Shown here piece after piece: positions 7,024 to 15,927 of a stretch of DNA of 64,000 bases (the first letter of the stretch is position 1; each line of letters begins with the position of its first letter). Origin of the DNA: Bacteroidales bacterium (GTDB taxonomy: Bacteria > Bacteroidota > Bacteroidia > Bacteroidales > UBA932). The translations under genes and the position numbers were made by a program. A model generated the notes under the pieces. The model was not told the DNA's origin and did no database searches. It was given only the letters and a program-made list of their open reading frames with translations. Location: NCBI GenBank assembly GCA_017561265.1, contig JAFZDJ010000022.1, forward strand, positions 1 to 64,000, written 5' to 3'.

Positions 7024-8049
7024 TTAAAGCGATGTCTCGAACTCCTTCAGGAAACGAAGGTCATTCTCGAAATAATTGCGGAGGTCGCGCACCTGCCACT
7101 TAAGCATGGCAATACGCTCAACACCCATACCGAATGCGAAACCGCTGTACTTCTTACTGTCAATGCCCGATGCCTCAAGAACATTAGGATCGACCATACC
7201 GCAGCCCATGATCTCGAGCCAGCCTGTACCCTTGCAGACATTACATCCCTTTCCACCGCAGATATTGCAGCTCACGTCGATCTCAGCCGAAGGCTCTGTG
7301 AACGGGAAGTAAGACGGACGCATACGGATCTGAGTCTGAGCACCGAACATTTCGCGTGCAAAAAGAAGAATAGCCTGCTTCATGTCCGCGAAGGTCACAT
7401 TCTCATCGATATAAAGACCCTCCACCTGGTGGAAGATACAATGAGCACGCGCAGAAATGGCCTCATTACGGAACACACGGCCAGGACATACTATGCGGAT
7501 AGGGAGAGGCATCTTCTCCATTGCGCGCACCTGAACCGAAGAAGTATGCGTACGCAGAAGGACAGGATTGTCGCTGTCGCTGATGAAGAATGTATCCTGC
7601 ATCTCACGGGCAGGGTGCTCCGGCGGGAAGTTCAGAGCCTCGAACACATGCCAGTCATCCTCAACCTCAGGACCTTCAGCCACATCATAGCCGAACTTGC
7701 GGAAGATGTTCACGATTTCCTCACGTGCGATTGACACAGGATGACGTGATCCCAGCTGTACAGGATCTCCAGGCATTGTATAATCGAATGAAGCAGCTCC
7801 GGCAGCAGGTGACTCTGCAGCAGCTTCCTTAAGCTCCTCAATCTTGGCAGCAGCAGTATTCTTAAGAACATTGAGCTTCTGTCCGAACTCTCTCTTGAGT
7901 TCCGGAGCAACCGTCCTGAACTCATCGAAGAGGGCTGTGATCTCACCCTTCTTTCCGAGAAGGCGTACACGAGCCTGCTCTATCTCCTGATCTGTCTTGC
8001 AGGACAAAGCTGCAATTTCGGCCATCAAGGCCTCGATTTTTTCTCTCAT
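7024..8049 (-). CDS. pheS: Phenylalanine-tRNA ligase alpha subunit
   Basis: At 341 residues this is full-length PheS, the catalytic subunit that charges tRNA-Phe as an alpha2beta2 complex with PheT. The N-terminal coiled coil (about 1-85) is followed by the class II core. Core features are motif 2-like PIRIVCPGRVFRNEAISARAHCIFHQVEGL and motif 3 GFAFGMGVERIAML. Between them lies a four-cysteine cluster CNICGGKGCNVC, seen in some PheS proteins and likely structural. pheT is not adjacent here. It is the last gene of a tight unit: nitroreductase ends 21 bases upstream. Confidence 0.97.
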   Translation of the reverse strand: MREKIEALMAEIAALSCKTDQEIEQARVRLLGKKGEITALFDEFRTVAPELKREFGQKLNVLKNTAAAKIEELKEAAAESPAAGAASFDYTMPGDPVQLGSRHPVSIAREEIVNIFRKFGYDVAEGPEVEDDWHVFEALNFPPEHPAREMQDTFFISDSDNPVLLRTHTSSVQVRAMEKMPLPIRIVCPGRVFRNEAISARAHCIFHQVEGLYIDENVTFADMKQAILLFAREMFGAQTQIRMRPSYFPFTEPSAEIDVSCNICGGKGCNVCKGTGWLEIMGCGMVDPNVLEASGIDSKKYSGFAFGMGVERIAMLKWQVRDLRNYFENDLRFLKEFETSL

Positions 8050-8070
8050 ATGTTTGATGTTTGTTTTTAT

Positions 8071-8550
8071 CTATTCCTCCACCGGATAACCGATGGCAAT
8101 CACGCAATATGGACGAAGTCCTTCCTTGACGCCGAGAAGCCCGCGCACATAATCCTCCGCCTTCGCTCCCTCAGGCTCCGCTTTCAGACGAGGACGTCCG
8201 TTGCAGTGCACCCAGCAGCTTACGAGATCCATGGCTGTCACTGCAAGCTGCACGAATGTAGCGGAAATGGCGCAGTTGTCAACCCAGAGATCGGTCTTGG
8301 TCTCATCACCGAGCACGACGATTGCAGCCTGTGCACCGGACAGAAGTCCCGAACCATAATCACGCATGAGCGACAGAGCATCAAGAGTATCCCTGTCCTC
8401 GACTATCATGAATGCAGAGCTGTGACTGTTCCTCGAAGACGGCGCAGTCTCAGCCACGCGTACAATAGCATCAAGTATTTCTCTTTCCACAGGCTTGTCG
8501 GAATATTTCCTGACACTATGCCTCTTTTCGATTACTTCCAAAAAATCCAT
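8071..8550 (-). CDS. Nitroreductase-family flavoprotein
   Basis: This 159-residue protein begins DFLEVIEKRHSVRKYSDKPV, the classic FMN-binding RxSxRxY/F start of the nitroreductase family. It continues with AETAPSSRNSHSSAFMIVED and ends with the PYCVIAIGYPVEE strand. Such enzymes use NAD(P)H and FMN to reduce nitro groups, quinones or flavins; the natural substrate cannot be told. It is short, as in the minimal single-domain branch. It starts one base after the upstream secreted-protein gene stops and is followed by pheS, indicating one transcript. Confidence 0.9.
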   Translation of the reverse strand: MDFLEVIEKRHSVRKYSDKPVEREILDAIVRVAETAPSSRNSHSSAFMIVEDRDTLDALSLMRDYGSGLLSGAQAAIVVLGDETKTDLWVDNCAISATFVQLAVTAMDLVSCWVHCNGRPRLKAEPEGAKAEDYVRGLLGVKEGLRPYCVIAIGYPVEE

Positions 8551-8551
8551 A

Positions 8552-8953
8552 TTATTTGCCCTCCGCTTTCAAACGACGCTTTTCACGTGCCTTCTGAGCC
8601 TTGGCCGCACCGTTCTTAAGATATGCAGCCCACTGCTCTTCGTTAAATATTCTCTTGTAAGTGATGTCAATCTGCTCCAGCCATTTATCCTGGACATTGG
8701 CATACATGGTCCTGTTGGAAACCTTGGCCTTGCTCAAAGCCTCGACCTCGGCCATCATTGCAGGAAGGTCATGCTTCAATGTCGAATCGACATAGAAAGC
8801 CTGCCAGTCTTCAAGATCGAGAAGATTCTGAAGTCTGTCCGCTTCCCTTTCAGCCTGCTCATATATGTCCGGCTGCTCCTGCTGCTGGGCATAAGCCCCG
8901 AAACAGAAGAAAATTGACAAAAAAGCTGCCGCTGCAAATATCTTCAATTTCAT
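8552..8953 (-). CDS. Secreted hypothetical protein
   Basis: This 133-residue protein has a signal peptide (MKLKIFAAAAFLSIFFCFGAYAQ, cleavage around residue 23). A mainly helical, charged domain follows, with NLLDLEDWQAFYVDSTLKHDL and TYKRIFNEEQWAAYLKNG, and a basic C-terminus. The pattern resembles small periplasmic helical proteins of Bacteroidales annotated only as hypothetical. It leads a three-gene minus-strand unit with nitroreductase and pheS. Function unknown. Confidence 0.75.
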   Translation of the reverse strand: MKLKIFAAAAFLSIFFCFGAYAQQQEQPDIYEQAEREADRLQNLLDLEDWQAFYVDSTLKHDLPAMMAEVEALSKAKVSNRTMYANVQDKWLEQIDITYKRIFNEEQWAAYLKNGAAKAQKAREKRRLKAEGK

Positions 8954-8971
8954 AACTACCGAAAAATTTTA

Positions 8972-8998
8972 TAGTTTTGCAAAAACGACACAAAAGTA
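8972..8998. promoter_or_regulatory. Overlapping divergent promoters
   Basis: The minus-strand -7 box TACTTTTG lies at 8991-8998, upstream of the 8953 gene. A plus-strand TAGTTTTG lies at 8972-8979, upstream of the C69 peptidase gene at 9022. Both match TAnnTTTG; -33 boxes are weak. The overlap implies that the two promoters compete. Confidence 0.5.
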
Positions 8999-9021
8999 AT
9001 TAATAATAATAAAAGTACAAA

Positions 9022-10782
9022 ATGAGAAGACTTTCAACAGCATTACTCCTTATTGCAGCCGCAATATGCTTCGGAACAGCCGAAAGCCGCGCCTGCACAA
9101 ACGTCCTCGTGACCAAAGGAGCCAGCACCGACGGCTCGAACATGATTTCATATGCAGCCGACTCGCACCAGCTCTTCGGAGAACTCTATTTTGCCCCTGC
9201 AGGCATATGGAACGCAGGTGACTTACGCAAGGTAAACGAGTGGGACACAGGCAAATATCTTGGAACAATCCCTCAGATTTCAAGAACATATCAGAGAGTC
9301 GGCAACATGAACGAGCACCAGCTCATCATCGCCGAGACTACATACGGAGGCCGTCCTGAGCTCGAAGACCCTAAGGGAATCATGGACTATGGTTCACTCA
9401 TCTACATCGCCCTTGAAAGAGCGAAGACAGCACGCGAAGCCATCGAGGTGATCGTAGACCTTGCAAACACTTACGGATACTATTCAAGCGGAGAGTCCTT
9501 CTCTATCGCAGATACAGAGGAAGTATGGGTGATGGACCTCATCGGAAAAGGTCCGGACAACAAGGGAATCGTATGGGTGGCAAGACGCGTTCCAGACGGA
9601 TACATCTGCGCTCATGCCAACCAGGCGCGTATCAGCACTTTCCCTCTCAATGATCCTGAAAACTGTCTTTATGCACCAGATGTGATCACATTCGCACGCG
9701 AGAAGGGCTATTTCAACGGCGAGGATAAGGATTTCAGCTTCTGTGACGCATATGCACCGCTCGATTTCAGCGGAATGAGAGGCTGCGAGGCACGTGCATG
9801 GGCAGCATTCAACATCCTCTGCGACGGAAAGTTCACATTCGAGGACGAGAACGGCAACGTGATCACAAAGGACGCATACGACTACATCGACTACGCAATG
9901 GGATGGGACAAGACAAAGAGATTCCCTCTCTTCGTGAAGCCTTCTCGCAAGATCAGCGTAAAGGACGTGGCAGACGTCATGCGTGACCATTACGAAGGCA
10001 CACCTATGGACATGACAACTGACATCGGAGCAGGCGGAAACGCTCTTCCATACCGTTGGAGACCTATGGGATTCGAGTATGACGGCAAGTCATATACCAA
10101 CGAAAGAGCGATTGCAACACAGCAGACAGGATTCTGGTTCGTAGGACAGTCACGCGGATGGCTTCCTGACGAGATCGGAGGAGTGAACTGGTTCGGATGC
10201 GACGATGCCGCCACATCATACCTCACCCCTATCTACACAAGCACAACAGAGGTTCCCGAGAGCTTCCGCGTAGGCAACGGAAACATGGTGACATATTCTC
10301 CGACATCCGCATTCTGGATGACAAACCGCGTTGCAAATGCATGCTACAAGGCATATAACATCATGTTCCCGACAGTCGACGCAGCTATCGACGCATGGGA
10401 AGCAGAGATGGCAGAAGCCGTAGCAAAGGCTGATGCTGAAGCACTTGCGATGTACAAGGCAGCTCAGGAGAAGCCTCGCAAGAAGATCCGTCGCAACGAC
10501 AACGCACGCAAGAGCGCAGATCCGTATGCAGAGGTACGCAGCTATCTTACAAGATTCTCAGTAGACAATGCACAGAAGATCTTCGACAAATGGGTGGCTC
10601 TCGAGCAGCTCCTTCTCGTGAAGTTCATCGACGGTAACGTAAAGGCTCAGAACGCAGACGGAAGCTTCGTGACAAACGAGCACACCGACTGCATCCCTGA
10701 CAAGATCACACAGCCGGGATACACCGACAAATGGAAGGAGATCGTAGCAAAGGATCATGGAAAGACAATTGAAGAAAGATAG
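9022..10782 (+). CDS. C69-family dipeptidase
   Basis: This 586-residue secreted peptidase has a signal peptide ending before Cys25 in SRACTNVLVTKGAS. In the C69/U34 Ntn-hydrolase family that cysteine becomes the N-terminal nucleophile after processing. Family features follow: DGSNMISYAADSH, NEHQLIIAETTYGGR, MDYGSLIYIALERAKTAREA, and GESFSIADTEEVWVMDLIGKG. The enzyme cleaves dipeptides in the periplasm or outside. The C-terminal 120 residues are helical and charged, including EKPRKKIRRNDNARKSADP. Codon use is strongly biased, suggesting high expression. A GH43 gene starts four bases after its stop. Confidence 0.92.
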   Translation: MRRLSTALLLIAAAICFGTAESRACTNVLVTKGASTDGSNMISYAADSHQLFGELYFAPAGIWNAGDLRKVNEWDTGKYLGTIPQISRTYQRVGNMNEHQLIIAETTYGGRPELEDPKGIMDYGSLIYIALERAKTAREAIEVIVDLANTYGYYSSGESFSIADTEEVWVMDLIGKGPDNKGIVWVARRVPDGYICAHANQARISTFPLNDPENCLYAPDVITFAREKGYFNGEDKDFSFCDAYAPLDFSGMRGCEARAWAAFNILCDGKFTFEDENGNVITKDAYDYIDYAMGWDKTKRFPLFVKPSRKISVKDVADVMRDHYEGTPMDMTTDIGAGGNALPYRWRPMGFEYDGKSYTNERAIATQQTGFWFVGQSRGWLPDEIGGVNWFGCDDAATSYLTPIYTSTTEVPESFRVGNGNMVTYSPTSAFWMTNRVANACYKAYNIMFPTVDAAIDAWEAEMAEAVAKADAEALAMYKAAQEKPRKKIRRNDNARKSADPYAEVRSYLTRFSVDNAQKIFDKWVALEQLLLVKFIDGNVKAQNADGSFVTNEHTDCIPDKITQPGYTDKWKEIVAKDHGKTIEER

Positions 10783-10786
10783 AATC

Positions 10787-11749
10787 ATGATCAGAAAAGC
10801 CTCAATTGCAGCATTGCTGCTCAGCTTCAGCCTCGCTTCATGCGCACAGAACCTGCCTCAGTACAAGGCGGAAGGAAACCCGATATTCTCGCATAAGTTC
10901 ACATGCGACCCTGCCGCGATGGTGGAAGGAAAAACCCTCTGGCTGTTCACAGGACAGGATGTCGCCGGCAACCAGACAGGGTATCATCTTACAGACTGGT
11001 GCGCATTCTCGACCACAGACATGGAGACATGGACAGAGCATCCGACTCCGCTCAAGAGCACGGACTTTGCATGGAATGTGACAAATGACGCATGGGCAGC
11101 TCATGTAACCGAACGTGACGGTAAATATTACTACTATATCAGCACCAGCGGTGCAGGCATAGGCGTTGCGGTCAGTGACCGTCCGGAAGGCCCGTATAAG
11201 GACGCCCTAGGAAAGCCTCTCCTTACAAAGGACGACTGCGAGGGAGCTGACCACGGATGGGTATGTATCGACCCTGCCGTATTCATCGACGACGACGGAC
11301 AGGCATACATATTCTGGGGAAACAGATACTGCTACTACGCGAAGCTGAAGAGGAACATGATCGAGATCGAAGGAGAGATAACAAAGCTCGAATTTGACGA
11401 AAGATGGCCGTTTACAGAGGCTGCTTGGGTTCACAAGGCTAATGGCAAGTACTACCTTACATACGCCTGCGGATGGCCTGAAAAGCTCGCCTACGCGATG
11501 TCGGACAGCATCCATGGCCCGTGGGAGTTCAAAGGACTGCTTTCGGAATGTGCAGGAAACTGCAATACGACACATCCTTCGATCGTCGAACTGAACGGCA
11601 AGACATACATGTTCACCCACAACGGAACACTCCCTGAGGGCACAAGCTACAGCCGCTCAGTGACCGTGGAAGAAATCAGATACAACCCGGACGGCACGAT
11701 GCAGAAATGCGACGTGACCACAAAGGGAATAAACGGAAAAGGCTGGTAA
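10787..11749 (+). CDS. GH43-family glycosidase, lipoprotein
   Basis: From ATG 10787 the protein has 320 residues. I reject the upstream in-frame start at 10757 because it overlaps the peptidase gene and spoils the signal peptide. The lipobox LASC puts the lipidated cysteine at 19. The five-bladed propeller shows the GH43 triad: Asp in FTCDPAAMV, Asp in CIDPAVFIDDDGQ, and Glu in WPFTEAAWVHKANGKYYLTY. Text such as FSTTDMETWTEHPTPL resembles arabinan/arabinoxylan-acting members. It is likely an alpha-arabinofuranosidase or beta-xylosidase at the cell surface or in the periplasm. It is probably cotranscribed with the C69 peptidase. Confidence 0.87.
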   Translation: MIRKASIAALLLSFSLASCAQNLPQYKAEGNPIFSHKFTCDPAAMVEGKTLWLFTGQDVAGNQTGYHLTDWCAFSTTDMETWTEHPTPLKSTDFAWNVTNDAWAAHVTERDGKYYYYISTSGAGIGVAVSDRPEGPYKDALGKPLLTKDDCEGADHGWVCIDPAVFIDDDGQAYIFWGNRYCYYAKLKRNMIEIEGEITKLEFDERWPFTEAAWVHKANGKYYLTYACGWPEKLAYAMSDSIHGPWEFKGLLSECAGNCNTTHPSIVELNGKTYMFTHNGTLPEGTSYSRSVTVEEIRYNPDGTMQKCDVTTKGINGKGW

Positions 11750-11758
11750 AATCATTAA

Positions 11759-14620
11759 ATGAAGAAACTGCTTGGATACATACTGACCGTCATGGTCGCA
11801 CTGACATCTTTTCTGCCGGAGGTTCATGCTGAATTTCCGGCAGAAGCCGTGTCGGAGAGCGGGAGAAGGGTTTCAGGAAGCATATCTGAAGCAGGCACAG
11901 GAGCTCCTGTCATCGGGGCTGTCGTGAAATTAGGCAATGATTATCTTTGGACCACATCGGACATTTACGGAAACTTCACATTCAGCAAAGTACAAGAAGG
12001 TGATTACATCCTTGAAGCATCATGTCTGGGATATGTAACCGTCAGCAGGAATATCAATGTGGACAAGGACATTGAGGGGATAGCCATCACCCTCCATGAA
12101 AGTTCCCTCGCTCTGGATGAAGTCGTGGTGACAGCTCAGAAGGCAAAGGACGGGCTTGGCACGACACATAGTCTGGGACGCGATGCCCTCAACCATCTCC
12201 AGCTTTCGAACATGACAGACGTTGCAGCCCTCCTTCCCGGAGGAAAGACGATCAACCCGGACCTTACATCGGACAACAGGTTTTCTCTGCGCGACGGAGG
12301 TTCGGCAACAGGCAACCCTGCATTCGGAACAGCAGTGGAAGTCGATGGAGTCAGGATTGGCAACAATGCATCATTCGGCGCGATGGAAGGAACAGCCACC
12401 AGAAGCATCGCGGTCGAAAACATCGAATCCATCGAAGTGATCACCGGCGTTCCTTCTGCGGAGTATGGTGACCTGAACAGCGGAATGGTGAAGATAAACA
12501 CCAGAAAAGGACGTACTCCGACCAATATCACATTTTCTGTAAATCCGCGGACATATCAGGCGTCCGTATCAAAAGGTGTTGATTTACAGAAAGATAACGG
12601 AGTACTCAACGTCAGTGCCGAATGGGCACGTGCAGTGAAGAAGCTTATTTCCCCTTACAATTCATATACAAGGTCAGGACTGACCCTCGGCTACAGCAAC
12701 ACATTCGCAAAGGTTCTACGCTTCGAGGCCGGATTTACCGGAAACATCGGAGGAATGAACTCGAAGGACGACCCGGACGCATTCACCGGCCAATATGAAA
12801 AGGAAAGGGACAATGTATTCAGAGGCAATACCTCGCTCACATGGCTGCTCAACAAGTCGTGGATAACAAACCTGAGATTGGATGCATCCGTCAACTTCAA
12901 CGACAACCTCTATCATTTCCATAAATACGAATCCTATGCTTCGAACCAGCCGTCGGTACATTCGGAGCTTGAAGGATATTTCCTTGCGGACAGACTCCCG
13001 TTGACATATTTCTCTGACCAGATCATAGATTCCAAGGAGCTGGACTTCGCCGCATCCGTCAAATATAACTGGCACAAGAGATGGGACGAGGTAAAGAGTT
13101 CGCTGAAGGCCGGAGTGCAGTGGAAGGCGAACGGAAATGTCGGAGAAGGAGAATATTATCAGGATCCTTCCCTCGCTGCCAACGGTTACAGGCCACGACC
13201 TTATTCGCAGTATCCGTTCACGCACAATCTTTCGGTCTACGCAGAGGAACATCTGACCATGCCGGTCGCATCGACAAAGCTTGAAGTGACTGCCGGTCTG
13301 CGACTTGAAAATGTATTCATAAAGAACTCCCTTTACAACAATAAGGCAACGCTTTCGCCACGCTTCAATGCGAAATGGCAGCTCTCGGACGGACTCTCGA
13401 TAAGAGGAGGCTGGGGCATCACCGAGAAACTGCCTTCATATCATGTCCTTTACCCTAAACAGGAGTACCGTGATATCCAGACCTACGGATTCTCCCATGG
13501 CGACAAGACAAGCTATGTCTATTATACTCAGCCATATACAGTGGTTTACAACCCTGAGCTCAGATGGCAGAGGAACAGCAATTCCGAGATCGGCATCGAC
13601 GCCGGATTCCGCGGAATGAAGCTATCGATTGTCGGATTCTACAACCTCACGAAAGGCCCGTACAACTTCCTTTCGGTATATCAGCCATACGCATATGACA
13701 TTCTCAGCAAGCCGCAGGACTTCGTCATGCCTGCGGATCCTCAGATAAAGGTGGACAGCCAGACAGGAATGGTGTATATCCGCGATAATGCCGACGAATA
13801 TTGGACTCCGATGGATGTGAAGGTAACAGACCGTACATTCGCAAAGTCTACAAAGCAGAACAATGGAGCGGACATCAAGAGGGCTGGAGTCGAGCTGACC
13901 GTGGACTTCCCTGAGATCAAGCCTCTGCGCACCACATTCCGTCTTGACGCATCGTACACACATACACGATATCTGAACGAGCAGCTGACGGCATACTACC
14001 AGAACGGATGGTCGCACACATTCCTTCCTGACCGCTCATATCAATATTTGGGAATCTACGCAAACGGTGGCGGTGTCACCAACCATGTGGCCAACGGAAA
14101 GCTCACCAACAATCTTGACGCAAACCTCACGACGATAACTCACATCCCGCAGGCCCGCATCATCATCACATGCCGTCTCGAGGTGTCTCTTCTTCGCCGC
14201 AGCCGCAATCTTTCCGTATATGATGGAAAAGCTTATGCCTTCACCGTCAGCGAGACAGGAAAGACTCCGACAGGAGGAGACATCTATGCAGGTAATTCAT
14301 ATACAGCCGTTTACCCCGTATCATACATGGACCTGGACGGAAACATACACCCGTTCACCGAGACCGAAGCGGCTGATCCGGCATTTGCCAACCTCATACT
14401 CAAGTCGGCAAATGCATATACATTCGCTCAGGACGGATACGGCCCGTACATGTCGGCAAACCTGAGCATAACCAAGGAGATAGGAGACCATGTTTCGCTC
14501 TCCTTCTTCGCCAATAACTTCACGAATTCAAGGTCTTATGTCAAGTCCATGGCGACAGGAGTCGGAGCCATCTTCACCCCTGCCTTCTATTACGGCTTGA
14601 CCTGCAGACTTAAATTCTGA
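11759..14620 (+). CDS. TonB-dependent outer-membrane receptor
   Basis: This 953-residue receptor has a signal peptide (cleavage near HAEF, residue 24) and a carboxypeptidase-regulatory-like domain at about 38-115 (VSGSISEAGTGAPVIGAVVKL). A plug at about 120-245 follows (DEVVVTAQKAK, VEVDGVRIGN, IESIEVITGVPSAEYGDLNSG) with a beta-barrel ending LTCRLKF. It is not SusC-like in detail (no LKDAAAAAIYG block, no partner SusD). It starts nine bases after the GH43 gene and is followed by DUF4876-like and DUF6850-like genes, so it probably imports a specific non-glycan ligand, perhaps a metal or peptide complex. The substrate is inferred only from context. Confidence 0.9.
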   Translation: MKKLLGYILTVMVALTSFLPEVHAEFPAEAVSESGRRVSGSISEAGTGAPVIGAVVKLGNDYLWTTSDIYGNFTFSKVQEGDYILEASCLGYVTVSRNINVDKDIEGIAITLHESSLALDEVVVTAQKAKDGLGTTHSLGRDALNHLQLSNMTDVAALLPGGKTINPDLTSDNRFSLRDGGSATGNPAFGTAVEVDGVRIGNNASFGAMEGTATRSIAVENIESIEVITGVPSAEYGDLNSGMVKINTRKGRTPTNITFSVNPRTYQASVSKGVDLQKDNGVLNVSAEWARAVKKLISPYNSYTRSGLTLGYSNTFAKVLRFEAGFTGNIGGMNSKDDPDAFTGQYEKERDNVFRGNTSLTWLLNKSWITNLRLDASVNFNDNLYHFHKYESYASNQPSVHSELEGYFLADRLPLTYFSDQIIDSKELDFAASVKYNWHKRWDEVKSSLKAGVQWKANGNVGEGEYYQDPSLAANGYRPRPYSQYPFTHNLSVYAEEHLTMPVASTKLEVTAGLRLENVFIKNSLYNNKATLSPRFNAKWQLSDGLSIRGGWGITEKLPSYHVLYPKQEYRDIQTYGFSHGDKTSYVYYTQPYTVVYNPELRWQRNSNSEIGIDAGFRGMKLSIVGFYNLTKGPYNFLSVYQPYAYDILSKPQDFVMPADPQIKVDSQTGMVYIRDNADEYWTPMDVKVTDRTFAKSTKQNNGADIKRAGVELTVDFPEIKPLRTTFRLDASYTHTRYLNEQLTAYYQNGWSHTFLPDRSYQYLGIYANGGGVTNHVANGKLTNNLDANLTTITHIPQARIIITCRLEVSLLRRSRNLSVYDGKAYAFTVSETGKTPTGGDIYAGNSYTAVYPVSYMDLDGNIHPFTETEAADPAFANLILKSANAYTFAQDGYGPYMSANLSITKEIGDHVSLSFFANNFTNSRSYVKSMATGVGAIFTPAFYYGLTCRLKF

Positions 14621-14623
14621 CAC

Positions 14624-14698
14624 TGTCATCCCTGATCTGATCGGGGATCTGTTTATAACTTACACTGTCATCCCGAGCTTGTCGAGGGATCTGTTTAT
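14624..14698 (+). repeat. Two tandem hairpin repeats within operon gap
   Basis: Units at 14624-14656 and 14666-14698 both begin TGTCATCCC and end GGGGATCTGTTTAT or GAGGGATCTGTTTAT, with a 42-base period. Each forms a hairpin (for example ATCCCGAGCTTGTCGAGGGAT). Related copies occur at 17471 and, reversed, at 19464, 20399 and 21388. The element occupies the gap between receptor and DUF4876-like gene. Confidence 0.75.
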
Positions 14699-14703
14699 TG
14701 AGA

Positions 14704-15927
14704 ATGAAAAGAATACTATACATACTGACAATAGTTCTGGCCGCATCCTGCACGGACATAAGGAACTCCAACCCATACGAGGAGTCCCTCCATATCCTTA
14801 CGGTGACCGTGCAGTATCCCGAAGGTCACGAAGGCTTTGACCTTGCCGGGGCGGCCGTTCTGGTCGAGGATATGAATCTGGGCAGCAGATACTCGTCTGC
14901 TACAGGTCCGGACGGTAGTTTCTCCATGACTCTTCCGGACGGCATCTACAGAATCAACATCAGCGGACGCTTCGGCAAGGATGTCTTCAACGGAGCTGCT
15001 GACAAAGTGGTCATTTCCGGCTCGGACATGAATCTCAAGCTACCTCTTTCATATTCGAGAGCAGGCTCCATCGTCATCAAGGAACTTTATTGCGGAGGAT
15101 GCAAGATGCTGCCGCAGGAAGGAGACTATCAGGGAGACCAATATTTCATCCTGCACAACAACGACTATGAAGTGCAGTACCTCGACAGTCTATGCTTCGG
15201 CACACTTTCGCCTAACAATGCAACAGGAACAAACCCTTGGACATCAAAGGATTCCGCAACAGGAGAGACCATATTCCCTGATTTCCTTCCGATCATCCAG
15301 GCGGTATGGCAGATGCCGGGAGACGGCGACGACTTCCCTCTCCAGCCGGGAGAAGATGCTGTCATATGTCTCAGAGGAGCCATTGACCACTCGGCTCAGT
15401 ACCCGCTTTCCGTGAACCTCAACAAGCCGGAATATTTCGCATGCTACAACACGACATACTTCTGGAACACCATGTACCATCCGGCTCCGGGAGACCTCAT
15501 CTCCCAGGACAGGATAATCGACGTGGTCATCAAGACAGGCCAGGCCAATGCATATACCTTGTCCATAAGCTCCCCTACCCTCGTGATATGGAAGCCTGAA
15601 GGCATGAGCATGCATGAGTTCGCAAATGCTCCAGGCAATGTAATCCATGTGCCGGGAAGCCATGTGGACGACGTGGTGACGATCCCTATGGACTGGGTCT
15701 ATGATGCCGTGGAGGTGTTCGACGGAAGGTCGGCAAACAATTCCAAGAGACTTCCCCCTTCCATCGATGCAGGATATGTGATGCAGACGGATATATTCCT
15801 AGGGCGCAGTCTCATGAGGAATGTGGACGAGGCCGCCTCGGATGCTGCCGGATATGAAATACTTGCGGATACCAACAATTCGCTTGTCGATTTTTATGAA
15901 ACCGAAAAACAGTCGCTCCATGAATAG
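14704..15927 (+). CDS. DUF4876-like surface lipoprotein
   Basis: From ATG 14704 this is a 407-residue lipoprotein (lipobox LAASC, Cys16). A carboxypeptidase-regulatory-like beta-sandwich follows (VTVQYPEGHEGFDLAGAAVLVE ... DGSFSMTLPDGIYRINISG). A larger domain contains IVIKELYCGGCKMLPQEGDY and DQYFILHNND. This arrangement matches the DUF4876 family as I know it, found beside TonB receptors in Bacteroidales. A TTG at 14698 is the only other upstream start and lies in the repeat, so ATG is preferred. The stop overlaps the next gene's start by eight bases. Its role is probably surface capture for the receptor. Confidence 0.78.
   Translation: MKRILYILTIVLAASCTDIRNSNPYEESLHILTVTVQYPEGHEGFDLAGAAVLVEDMNLGSRYSSATGPDGSFSMTLPDGIYRINISGRFGKDVFNGAADKVVISGSDMNLKLPLSYSRAGSIVIKELYCGGCKMLPQEGDYQGDQYFILHNNDYEVQYLDSLCFGTLSPNNATGTNPWTSKDSATGETIFPDFLPIIQAVWQMPGDGDDFPLQPGEDAVICLRGAIDHSAQYPLSVNLNKPEYFACYNTTYFWNTMYHPAPGDLISQDRIIDVVIKTGQANAYTLSISSPTLVIWKPEGMSMHEFANAPGNVIHVPGSHVDDVVTIPMDWVYDAVEVFDGRSANNSKRLPPSIDAGYVMQTDIFLGRSLMRNVDEAASDAAGYEILADTNNSLVDFYETEKQSLHE

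Noticed and set aside
6955..7734. Long plus-strand open frames over pheS
   Set aside because: They are antisense to a conserved gene and have no recognisable protein features.
10757..10786. Earlier start for the GH43 lipoprotein
   Set aside because: It overlaps the peptidase gene and puts a charged stretch before the signal peptide.
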